A DNA stretch of 15,721 bases from Alphaproteobacteria bacterium (GTDB lineage: Bacteria; Pseudomonadota; Alphaproteobacteria; Micropepsales; Micropepsaceae): the NCBI GenBank assembly GCA_028869725.1, contig JAGWRJ010000203.1, positions 1 through 15,721 on the forward strand. The letters are read 5' to 3'. The position numbers and the translations under genes are program-made. Each line of letters begins with the position of its first letter. The first letter of the stretch is position 1. Positions 1 through 5,458 of this stretch are shown piece after piece. The notes under the pieces are model-generated. The model was not told the origin of the DNA, made no database searches, and saw nothing but the letters and a program-made list of their open reading frames with translations.

Positions 1-170
1 CGCAGACTGGTCTCTATCTCATCAGCACTGGCTGCAGCGATCCCCAGCGCTGAAAGGACGGCAACTGCTGTCTGGCGACTGGTGGGATGGCGCTGGCCGC
101 GCACATCCCAGTAGTCGTCAAAAATGCCTGCGCGTCTGCTAAGCCGGAATAAAGGATCGTCGTGCGTCAT
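1..170 (-). CDS. malQ: 4-alpha-glucanotransferase (amylomaltase), N-terminal fragment
   Basis: Only the first 56 codons or so are present; the gene runs off the left edge of the window. It was too short to appear as a long ORF and was found by reading the minus strand from the ATG at 170. The peptide has the typical MalQ N-terminus: a short lead, then residues like RLSRRAGIFDDYWDVRGQRH, followed by a segment ending in ALGI. MalQ proteins often begin with this 'aGI...Y.d..G..hp.s..t...lL.alGi' pattern. The enzyme transfers maltodextrin segments between alpha-1,4-glucans and releases glucose in the cytoplasm. The start codon overlaps the glgX stop as ATGA (167-170), so the two are almost certainly co-transcribed and translationally coupled. 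The catalytic domain lies outside the window, so the family call rests on the N-terminal pattern and the glycogen-gene context. Confidence 0.75.
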   Translation of the reverse strand, partial: MTHDDPLFRLSRRAGIFDDYWDVRGQRHPTSRQTAVAVLSALGIAAASADEIETSL

Positions 171-2155
171 GCTCCCTCTTGAAAGATGATTATGGAGCCG
201 GCGGGCACTGTGACCGTTTCGCCGCCGCGAACCTGTGCTGGCGGCACCCCTCGCGAGCTTACCACTCCCAACCAGTGCCCCTGTGGAACGATGAACAGCT
301 GATCTTCACGCCCGCTATGAAAAAAAATGGCGAAGCGTTCTGCGGCGGCTTCGCGCAGCATAACGAGACTATGGTCGCCACCATCCTGCCAGTCCGCAAG
401 GCTCATCTCACGACCGGACGGCGTAAACCAGCGCGCAGGGACACCTTCACCGCGTAGTGCCGGATATCTGCGGCGCAGTTGGGACATCGTGACCGCAAAC
501 TCCTTCAGCGCATCCTGAACCGATGACCAGTCGAGCCAACTCACGGCATTGTCCTGCGCATACGCATTATTGTTACCGGCCTGACTGTGCCCCAGTTCGT
601 CGCCTGCACGCAGCATCGGTGCACCTCGCGAGATCATGAGCGTTGCGAGAAAGGCCTTCATGCGGGACAGCCTCATGTGCTCGATCGCCGGGTCCGCGCT
701 TGGACCTTCCGTCCCGCAATTATCACTAAAATTGTCATCAGTGCCGTCGTACCCGTGCTCCGCGTTGGCGTCATTGTGTTTGCGGGAGTAGCTCACCAGA
801 TCGGCAAGGCTGAAACCGTCATGGGCAGTGACAAAATTGATGCTGCGGGCAGCATCAGGCCCAAAGAGATCAGACGAGCCGGATACCCGCGTCGCCAGTT
901 CACCAACCTGACCGTCATCGCCGCGCCAGAAGCGGCGGACGCAGTCACGGTAACGCCCGTTCCACTCCTTCCACGGGGCACCAAAATGTCCAAGCTGGTA
1001 TCCGTCCGGCGCCGCATCCCAGGGTTCGGCGATCAACTGGCAGCTGGCGAGGGCTGGATCCGCCCGGATCGCAGCCAAAAGCCCGCTATCGGCATGAAAT
1101 TGCCCAACGCTGTCGCGGCCCAGCGTCGCCGCAAGATCGAAGCGGAACCCTTTAACCCCCATCTGTGCCCAATGGCGCAGACTTTCCAGTATCAGCCTCT
1201 GGACCGCCGGATGGCTGGTATCAAGGGTATTGCGGCACCCGGTAAGGTCCTCATAGCGCCGTGGATCGGTTGCAAGCCGGTAATAGGAGGCGTTATCGAT
1301 CCCGCGAAAGCTGATAGTGGGACCAAGTTCGTCATCTTCACCGCTGTGGTTGAATACGAGATCAAGGATGACGCCGATTCCGGCATCTGCGAGCGCCGCA
1401 ATGGTCTGGCGCACACCACTTTCGCCTGACGCCAGATACCGCGGCTCGGCCGCAGCAAAATTGATCGGATTGTAGCCCCAGTAATCAATGAGCCCGAACG
1501 GTTTGAGCCGACGGCTCGTCGCCGCGGGCGTGATCGGCAAGAATTCGACAAAGCCTACCTCAAGCGCGCGCAGATGTGCGATCACGGCCGGGCTTTGCAG
1601 TGCCTCAAGACAGCCGCGCAGAGGCGCCGGTACATCCGGATGGCGCATCGTCATACCACGGACATGCAGTTCGTATATGACATCGCTGTTCACGCCATGC
1701 CGGGAACGTTCTGGCGGCGGCGTTGACGAAACCAGAGACTTGATTGCGACAGCGCCATTATCGCGCGTATCAAAAGATAGATCTTCGCGCGGATCGCCGG
1801 GTGTATAACCGCAGTGGCGATCGTCCCAGCGCCAGGACCCGCTCAGGGCGCGAGCTGCCGGATCGACGAGCAGTTTATGAGGATTGAAGCGATGCCCCGC
1901 TTCAGGTTCATAAGGACCGTGGACACGATAGCCATAGGCCAATCCCGGGCCGCCACCATCAAGGCGCCCATGCCAGACATCACCCGTCCGGCCGGGCAGA
2001 TCGTAGCGGTGTTCGCCCTCGGCATCGAACACGCACAGCTCGATGCGGCTGGCATGGGCCGAAAACAACGCAAAGTTAACGCCCTCGTCATCAGCAACCG
2101 CGCCAAGGCGTTCGGCGTTGCCCAACCCCAGAGCAGTTGCCCGCTTGCTCGCCAT
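167..2155 (-). CDS. glgX: Glycogen debranching enzyme GlgX (GH13 isoamylase type)
   Basis: Predicted cytoplasmic GH13 enzyme of 662 residues that hydrolyses alpha-1,6 branches of glycogen, mainly from phosphorylase-trimmed limit dextrins. An N-terminal CBM48-like domain is visible (about residues 10-110, with GVNFALFSAHASRIELCVFD). The (beta/alpha)8 catalytic domain follows. Its expected catalytic residues are the nucleophile Asp340 in GFRFD, the acid/base Glu377 in IAEPWD and Asp446 in TAHDGFSL; the WGYNP and DLVFNHSGE motifs are also present. Length is normal for GlgX. I chose the ATG at 2155 because GGAGG lies 9 nt upstream (2165-2169). A longer in-frame TTG start at 2197 would add 14 residues without a good ribosome site. 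The gene is first in a minus-strand unit with malQ (4-nt overlap) and diverges from glgA. Confidence 0.93.
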   Translation of the reverse strand: MASKRATALGLGNAERLGAVADDEGVNFALFSAHASRIELCVFDAEGEHRYDLPGRTGDVWHGRLDGGGPGLAYGYRVHGPYEPEAGHRFNPHKLLVDPAARALSGSWRWDDRHCGYTPGDPREDLSFDTRDNGAVAIKSLVSSTPPPERSRHGVNSDVIYELHVRGMTMRHPDVPAPLRGCLEALQSPAVIAHLRALEVGFVEFLPITPAATSRRLKPFGLIDYWGYNPINFAAAEPRYLASGESGVRQTIAALADAGIGVILDLVFNHSGEDDELGPTISFRGIDNASYYRLATDPRRYEDLTGCRNTLDTSHPAVQRLILESLRHWAQMGVKGFRFDLAATLGRDSVGQFHADSGLLAAIRADPALASCQLIAEPWDAAPDGYQLGHFGAPWKEWNGRYRDCVRRFWRGDDGQVGELATRVSGSSDLFGPDAARSINFVTAHDGFSLADLVSYSRKHNDANAEHGYDGTDDNFSDNCGTEGPSADPAIEHMRLSRMKAFLATLMISRGAPMLRAGDELGHSQAGNNNAYAQDNAVSWLDWSSVQDALKEFAVTMSQLRRRYPALRGEGVPARWFTPSGREMSLADWQDGGDHSLVMLREAAAERFAIFFHSGREDQLFIVPQGHWLGVVSSRGVPPAQVRGGETVTVPAGSIIIFQEGA

Positions 2156-2164
2156 GCCACAACG

Positions 2165-2169
2165 CCTCC
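2165..2169 (-). promoter_or_regulatory. Ribosome binding site deciding the glgX start
   Basis: GGAGG on the minus strand lies 9 nt before the ATG at 2155. It lies inside the longer TTG-initiated reading frame and favours the shorter GlgX N-terminus, which begins MASKRATALG. Confidence 0.6.
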
Positions 2170-2290
2170 GCTGCAGATTTTTAGCCGATGGCAGCAACCA
2201 ATAGAGACTTTCTGATGTTGATCAATCGCGACCGCATGCCTGCTGTTAAAAGTTCCACTATACCTGAAGCTCAAACCTGAGGCGGATGGA
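2170..2290. promoter_or_regulatory. Divergent glgX / glgA promoter region
   Basis: The 135-bp spacer between the divergently read glgX and glgA starts must hold both promoters. It is visibly more AT-rich than the flanking genes. For glgX, a weak pair is TTGAGC (2274-2269, minus strand) and TTTTAA (2251-2246) with a 17-nt gap. For glgA, a TATACC lies at 2259-2264, but without a convincing -35 box. The self-complementary octamer TTGATCAA sits near 2218-2225 and could be an operator half or chance. The glgA start is preceded by a GAGGCGG ribosome site around 2279-2285. The function of the region is inferred from gene orientation; the individual boxes are weak. Confidence 0.35.
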
Positions 2291-3814
2291 ATGCGCCTTC
2301 TCTTCGTTTCCTCCGAGGTCTATCCATTTGCCAAAACCGGTGGCCTCGCGGATGTCAGCGAAGCCTTGCCACGGGCACTGGCCAATCTGGGCACCGACAT
2401 TCGGATCCTCATGCCCGCATATGCCTGTGTCCTGCGCCAGGTATCGCGCGCCCAGCCCATAGCCGATCTGTCCGGCATATTGGGAGTCGCGTGCGCTCGC
2501 CTGCTGTCGGCGCGTCTTCCCGGGTCCGACATTCCGGTGTGGCTCGCAGATGCGCCGGAACTCTACGACCGGGAGGGCCTTTACCAGGACAGTTCGGGGC
2601 AGGACTGGCCGGACAATGCCCGTCGTTTTGCCTTTTTAAGTCATGTGGCAGCGCGGATCGGGCTGGCAACACTCGAACCCTTGTGGCAGCCGCAAGTCAT
2701 CCATGCCAATGACTGGCATGCGGGACTTGTGCCGTTGCTGGTTTCAGCCCACCAGGGGCCACGGCCAGCCAGTGTCTTTACCATGCACAATCTGGCCTTC
2801 CAGGGCATCTTCGGGCCCGAAGTGGTGCCGCAGCTGGATTTGCCGGAGGGCAGTTTTAGCCCGGAAGGGGCAGAATATTACGGCAAGATCTCGCTTCTTA
2901 AGGCCGGCATTTGCCACGCGGACAGTCTGACGACGGTCAGCCCGACCTATGCCCGGGAGATCCTCACTGCGGAATATGGCTTCGGCCTTGACGGAATTCT
3001 GCGGGCCCGGGCGGCAGATCTCCGCGGTATCCTCAACGGCGCGGACTACGGGATCTGGGATCCGGCACATGACCCCTTTCTTGCTGCCAATTATGACAGC
3101 GCGCGACTGAACGGAAAAAAGCTCTGCAAAGCAGCCCTGCAGCACGAGCTCGGGCTCGTTGCTGACCCTGAAGTGCCATTGCTCACCTTCATCAGCCGCA
3201 TGACCGAGCAGAAAATGGCGGACGTGCTTTTGGAACTGCTGCCCCGGCTTGCCGCCCAGGGGCTGCAGTTGTGCGTACTGAGTGATGGCGATCACGATCT
3301 GGAACGGCGCTTTCGCGAGGTGGCGAGCGCCCATGCGGGTACCTTTGCCGTACGCATCGGTTATGAAGAGCCACTGGCGCACCGTATGCATGCAGGTGCG
3401 GATCTGCTTCTGGCTCCAGCACGGTTTGAACCCTGCGGCCTGACGCAGATCTATGCGATGCGCTATGGCACGGTGCCGGTGGTACGCGCCACCGGAGGGC
3501 TTGCCGATACCGTGGTCGACACCAGCCGGACAACCATCAGCGACGGAACCGCGACCGGCTTTGTCTTTGCCGAACCGTCAGCAGCGGATCTCGATGCCGC
3601 CATCACCCGCGCCGTAGCCTTTTTCCGTGAGCCTCTGGCATGGCGACGCCTGCAGCTGAACGACATGAAGCAGGATTTCAGCTGGAACCGCAGTGCGGCA
3701 ATCTATTATTCGCTTTATCAGGATCTGTGCGCACGCGCTCAGAAGCGCGCCTCCCCATCGCGCGTCGCGGGCCTGCGCAACGGCACGCCTGCAATTGAAA
3801 AGGCAACCGCCTGA
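2291..3814 (+). CDS. glgA: Glycogen synthase GlgA (GT5, ADP-glucose dependent)
   Basis: 507-residue GT5 glycosyltransferase that extends alpha-1,4-glucan chains from ADP-glucose in the cytoplasm. The N-terminal nucleotide-sugar loop KTGGLADV is at residues 15-22. HANDWHAG (about 138-145) and TMHNLAFQG (164-172) match the conserved acceptor/donor site stretches. The C-terminal Rossmann domain carries SRMTEQK (302-308) and RFEPCGLTQ (378-386), where Glu380 is the family's conserved catalytic-site glutamate, followed by TGGLADTVVD. The usual 'QKG.D' after the SR.T motif is QKMAD here, a minor departure. The last 25 residues or so, after LYQDLC, are a basic, low-complexity tail longer than in most GlgA proteins. 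It is divergent from glgX and convergent with fthC, with only 19 bp between the stop codons. glgC, glgB and glgP are not in the window. Confidence 0.95.
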   Translation: MRLLFVSSEVYPFAKTGGLADVSEALPRALANLGTDIRILMPAYACVLRQVSRAQPIADLSGILGVACARLLSARLPGSDIPVWLADAPELYDREGLYQDSSGQDWPDNARRFAFLSHVAARIGLATLEPLWQPQVIHANDWHAGLVPLLVSAHQGPRPASVFTMHNLAFQGIFGPEVVPQLDLPEGSFSPEGAEYYGKISLLKAGICHADSLTTVSPTYAREILTAEYGFGLDGILRARAADLRGILNGADYGIWDPAHDPFLAANYDSARLNGKKLCKAALQHELGLVADPEVPLLTFISRMTEQKMADVLLELLPRLAAQGLQLCVLSDGDHDLERRFREVASAHAGTFAVRIGYEEPLAHRMHAGADLLLAPARFEPCGLTQIYAMRYGTVPVVRATGGLADTVVDTSRTTISDGTATGFVFAEPSAADLDAAITRAVAFFREPLAWRRLQLNDMKQDFSWNRSAAIYYSLYQDLCARAQKRASPSRVAGLRNGTPAIEKATA

Positions 3815-3839
3815 GATCCGCAGGCATGCCCGTTCAGGC
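3809..3839. terminator. Possible bidirectional hairpin between glgA and fthC stops
   Basis: GCCTGA (3809-3814) and TCAGGC (3834-3839) form a 6-bp inverted repeat that includes both stop codons. The 19-nt loop contains a second self-complementary GGCATGCC. The location between convergent genes suits a shared terminator. There is no T-run on either side, and part of the symmetry comes simply from two opposed alanine-stop codon pairs (GCC-TGA), so support is weak. Confidence 0.3.
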
Positions 3840-4406
3840 AAACCGCCGGAACCCCTCTTCGGTGAGTACCCCGTCGAGGGGTTGATCGAACGGCTCGGAG
3901 GCCACAGCCTCGACTTCCTGGCCCGCGAAGGCTACGCCGATGGCGCAAACCGGGGCGCTATGGCGCAGCGCCCACAACGTCCGGTCGTAAAAACCCCCGC
4001 CATATCCCAGACGTTGTCCCCGCGCATCGAAAGCCAGAAGCGGCACGAGAACCAGATCGGGACGCAGCAGCGGCGCCTGCTCGTCCGGCTCATAGATTCC
4101 GTAGGGCCCGCGTCTGAGTTCCCAGCCCTCCTCGTGGCGGTGAAACGCCAGCGGCGCCTCCCCGCCTTGCATCCGCGGCAGAACCACCGGATGGCCAGCC
4201 TGGTGCAACACTCTCAGCAAGAGCATCGGATCGGCTTCTCCTGCCAGCGCGCAATAGCCACCTATCGCGGCCCCTCTGGCCAGCGGCAGGGAATCGGCAA
4301 GGGCAGCGAGGCGCCGCGCATGATCGGGATGTGCGGCCGCAAGTTCGGCCCGCCTCCTTCTCATCAGCAGGCGTAAGGCTGGTTTGGTGGGACAGGCAGT
4401 GTTCAT
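3834..4406 (-). CDS. fthC: 5-formyltetrahydrofolate cyclo-ligase (5,10-methenyl-THF synthetase)
   Basis: 190-residue cytoplasmic enzyme that uses ATP to convert 5-formyl-THF to 5,10-methenyl-THF, recycling a dead-end folate. The family signature is clear: PLLAFDARGQRLGYGGGFYD at 122-141, with Asp127 and the Gly-rich nucleotide/folate loop. The basic N-terminal helix (LRLLMRRRRAEL) is typical. The open frame extends upstream to 4760, but that extension crosses the 6S RNA and zapA in another frame, so I start at the ATG at 4406, which gives the usual family length. No Shine-Dalgarno motif precedes it; the 6S RNA 3' arm ends at 4409. The zapA-ssrS-fthC order is the one known from many proteobacteria (ygfA in E. 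coli), and fthC is expected to share the 6S primary transcript. Confidence 0.92.
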   Translation of the reverse strand: MNTACPTKPALRLLMRRRRAELAAAHPDHARRLAALADSLPLARGAAIGGYCALAGEADPMLLLRVLHQAGHPVVLPRMQGGEAPLAFHRHEEGWELRRGPYGIYEPDEQAPLLRPDLVLVPLLAFDARGQRLGYGGGFYDRTLWALRHSAPVCAIGVAFAGQEVEAVASEPFDQPLDGVLTEEGFRRFA

Positions 4407-4408
4407 GT

Positions 4409-4571
4409 GACCGGGACCGCAGCCGCCGTTGGAATTTGGATCCTCACGGGCCTGCAAGTGCAGGTGGGCGCCATATGCCCAAGACCACGATCCTGGGCAG
4501 GGACAGCTCCCGGTGAGTACCATTAAGGCCCCTGGGCATCGCATACCTGACGCACGGAGCAGTACCCGGCC
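4409..4571 (-). ncRNA. ssrS: 6S RNA (SsrS), regulator of RNA polymerase
   Basis: Identified by position (between zapA and fthC, its classic neighbourhood) and by a fold worked out by eye. The closing stem pairs 4571-4555 with 4425-4409: outer GGCCGGG against CCCGGUC, then ACUGC against GCGGU, then CCG against CGG, with small bulges. An open bubble follows (4554-4518 and 4442-4426). The apical arm begins with CUCAC-c-GGG (4517-4509) against CCC-GUGAG (4450-4443). A terminal hairpin pairs UGCCCAGG (4499-4492) with CUUGGGCA (4483-4476). A long rod with a central bubble that mimics an open promoter is the hallmark of 6S RNA, and 163 nt is about the usual length. The RNA would bind sigma70-RNA polymerase and accumulate in stationary phase. 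Exact ends are estimates from the closing stem. Confidence 0.85.
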
Positions 4572-4579
4572 GTCCGTGA

Positions 4580-4607
4580 ACTTAAGGCGACGCTCCCGCT
4601 TCCACAA
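4580..4607 (-). promoter_or_regulatory. Candidate promoter for 6S RNA inside the zapA 3' end
   Basis: On the minus strand, TTGTGG (4607-4602), a 16-nt spacer and TTAAGT (4585-4580) lie 8 nt before the inferred 6S 5' end at 4571. The -10 box overlaps the zapA stop codon (4584-4582). The geometry is right for a sigma70-type start, but both boxes are imperfect. Confidence 0.35.
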
Positions 4608-4941
4608 GGTGAGCGAGCAAAGCTTCGGTCCGTCCGACCGCCTGTTCCAGCGCCTGCGCGGCGATCGCCTCCGGCTGGGTACGCGATGCGCCATCAGACG
4701 CCGCCTGTGTTGCCAGGACCGCAGCTTCGCTTCGCCGGTTGCGGGCCTCGAAGACTTCATCGGCCATCAGGAGCGCTGCCATCAGCAGAAGGCGCTGGTC
4801 CCCGACCTGCCCCACTGTCTCCAGTACTTCACGGGATTTGGCGTCCACCAGGGCTGCGAGCTCGCGCAGATGCTCTTCTTCACCATCGTCGCAGGCGATG
4901 GTGTAAGCCCGGCCATTGACCATGACGTTGACAAGCGCCAT
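4582..4941 (-). CDS. zapA: Cell division protein ZapA
   Basis: 119-residue cytoplasmic protein that binds FtsZ and cross-links filaments in the Z-ring. The ZapA pattern is present: a beta-rich N-terminus VNVMVNGRAYTIACDDGEE (residues 4-22), then HLRELAALVDAK. A long helix follows (about 35-110) containing the conserved VGQVGDQRLLLMAALLMADE. In the family this helix forms the dimer/tetramer coiled coil. The ATG at 4941 immediately follows the TGA of the upstream coiled-coil gene (zero spacing), and an AGGAA ribosome site lies inside that gene's 3' end. The two are therefore translated from one message. 6S RNA and fthC follow on the same strand. Confidence 0.93.
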   Translation of the reverse strand: MALVNVMVNGRAYTIACDDGEEEHLRELAALVDAKSREVLETVGQVGDQRLLLMAALLMADEVFEARNRRSEAAVLATQAASDGASRTQPEAIAAQALEQAVGRTEALLAHLVEAGASP

Positions 4942-5208
4942 TCACGATTTTCCTAGTGCACTGCGGATTTCTGCAATCGCGCCGTCGAGGCGCTGCTCGA
5001 CCTCTTCGGTAATGCCAGCAAGCTGGCGACCTTCCTCTTCAAGCTCCTGGACCCGCGCAACGAGCCCATCGCGCTCCTGACGCAGGCGGGCGATTTCGGC
5101 TGCATCCCGGTCGGCGCGCGCCCGATACCCAGCCAGTGAGAGAGCGACCTCTTCAAGACGGGCCATGGCCTCGGCAAATCGGGCTTGTGCGGCTTCAAGC
5201 CTGGTCAT
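4942..5208 (-). CDS. ZauP-like coiled-coil protein encoded upstream of zapA
   Basis: Predicted 88-residue all-helical acidic protein with heptad-like spacing of Leu/Ala/Val over almost its whole length (for example EIARLRQERDGLVARVQELE at 38-57). It has no enzyme motif, signal peptide or membrane segment. In Caulobacter, ZauP (ZapA upstream protein) is a small coiled-coil protein made from the gene directly before zapA; it needs ZapA for its Z-ring role. Position, size and coiled-coil nature fit that protein or the related DUF4164 group, but I rely on position and shape rather than sequence identity. I chose the ATG at 5208 because GGAG lies 9 nt upstream; a frame from 5280 would add 24 Cys/Arg-containing residues with no coiled-coil character. 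The stop codon abuts the zapA ATG. Confidence 0.75.
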   Translation of the reverse strand: MTRLEAAQARFAEAMARLEEVALSLAGYRARADRDAAEIARLRQERDGLVARVQELEEEGRQLAGITEEVEQRLDGAIAEIRSALGKS

Positions 5209-5270
5209 TCGCGAAATCTCCGTCCCCGACGCCGCGTGGCGCCTGCAAATCACCCCGCACAGGACGGCCA

Positions 5271-5299
5271 CCTTAGGCACGGGGCCAAGCTGAGGTCAA
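5271..5299 (-). promoter_or_regulatory. Candidate promoter for the zauP-zapA unit
   Basis: Minus-strand TTGACC (5299-5294), a 17-nt spacer and CTAAGG (5276-5271) lie about 60 bp before the coiled-coil gene start, in the 246-bp divergent spacer shared with tkt. The -35 box is good and the -10 box is poor. Confidence 0.35.
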
Positions 5300-5384
5300 C
5301 GCCGCCAGCCGGCGCAACCACTGGCACCTGCATGCGTTTTCCTCACATTCCCGGTTCCGCGAGCGAACCCGCCAGATGGTACTC

Positions 5385-5412
5385 TTGACGGGTGCCACTT
5401 GCTCTCTTAAGG
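5385..5412 (+). promoter_or_regulatory. Candidate tkt promoter
   Basis: TTGACG (5385-5390), preceded by C as in the alphaproteobacterial CTTGAC consensus, is followed after 16 nt by TTAAGG (5407-5412). The site lies in the divergent spacer upstream of tkt and of the micro-ORF at 5429. The -10 box is weak. If it is used, the start point would be close to 5418, leaving little leader, so transcription may begin elsewhere in the spacer. Confidence 0.3.
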
Positions 5413-5428
5413 CCCACAGGACGATCTC

Positions 5429-5458
5429 ATGTCCCAGGCAGAAAGACATTCGCGATGA
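5429..5458 (+). CDS. Possible 9-codon leader ORF overlapping the tkt start
   Basis: ATG at 5429 opens a 9-residue frame (MSQAERHSR) ending in TGA at 5456-5458. That TGA overlaps the tkt ATG (5455-5457) in an ATGA junction. An AGGA motif at 5418-5421 sits 7 nt before this ATG, which is good ribosome-site geometry. The tkt ATG itself lacks a clear site. The arrangement suggests that ribosomes load on the micro-ORF and re-initiate at tkt. Its short length means it could be chance. There is no run of one amino acid that would suggest attenuation. Confidence 0.35.
   Translation: MSQAERHSR

Noticed and set aside
587..1429. 280-codon open frame on the plus strand opposite glgX
   Set aside because: It lies wholly antisense to a conserved enzyme with intact catalytic motifs. 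Its protein shows no recognisable motif, and long antisense frames are expected in GC-rich coding DNA.
3693..4376. 227-codon plus-strand frame across the glgA end and opposite fthC
   Set aside because: It overlaps two well-supported genes, has composition typical of a shadow frame and shows no motifs.
4407..4760. Upstream extension of the fthC reading frame by 118 codons
   Set aside because: It crosses the 6S RNA and the zapA 3' end in another frame, is Arg/Pro-rich without motifs, and would make the protein far longer than the family.
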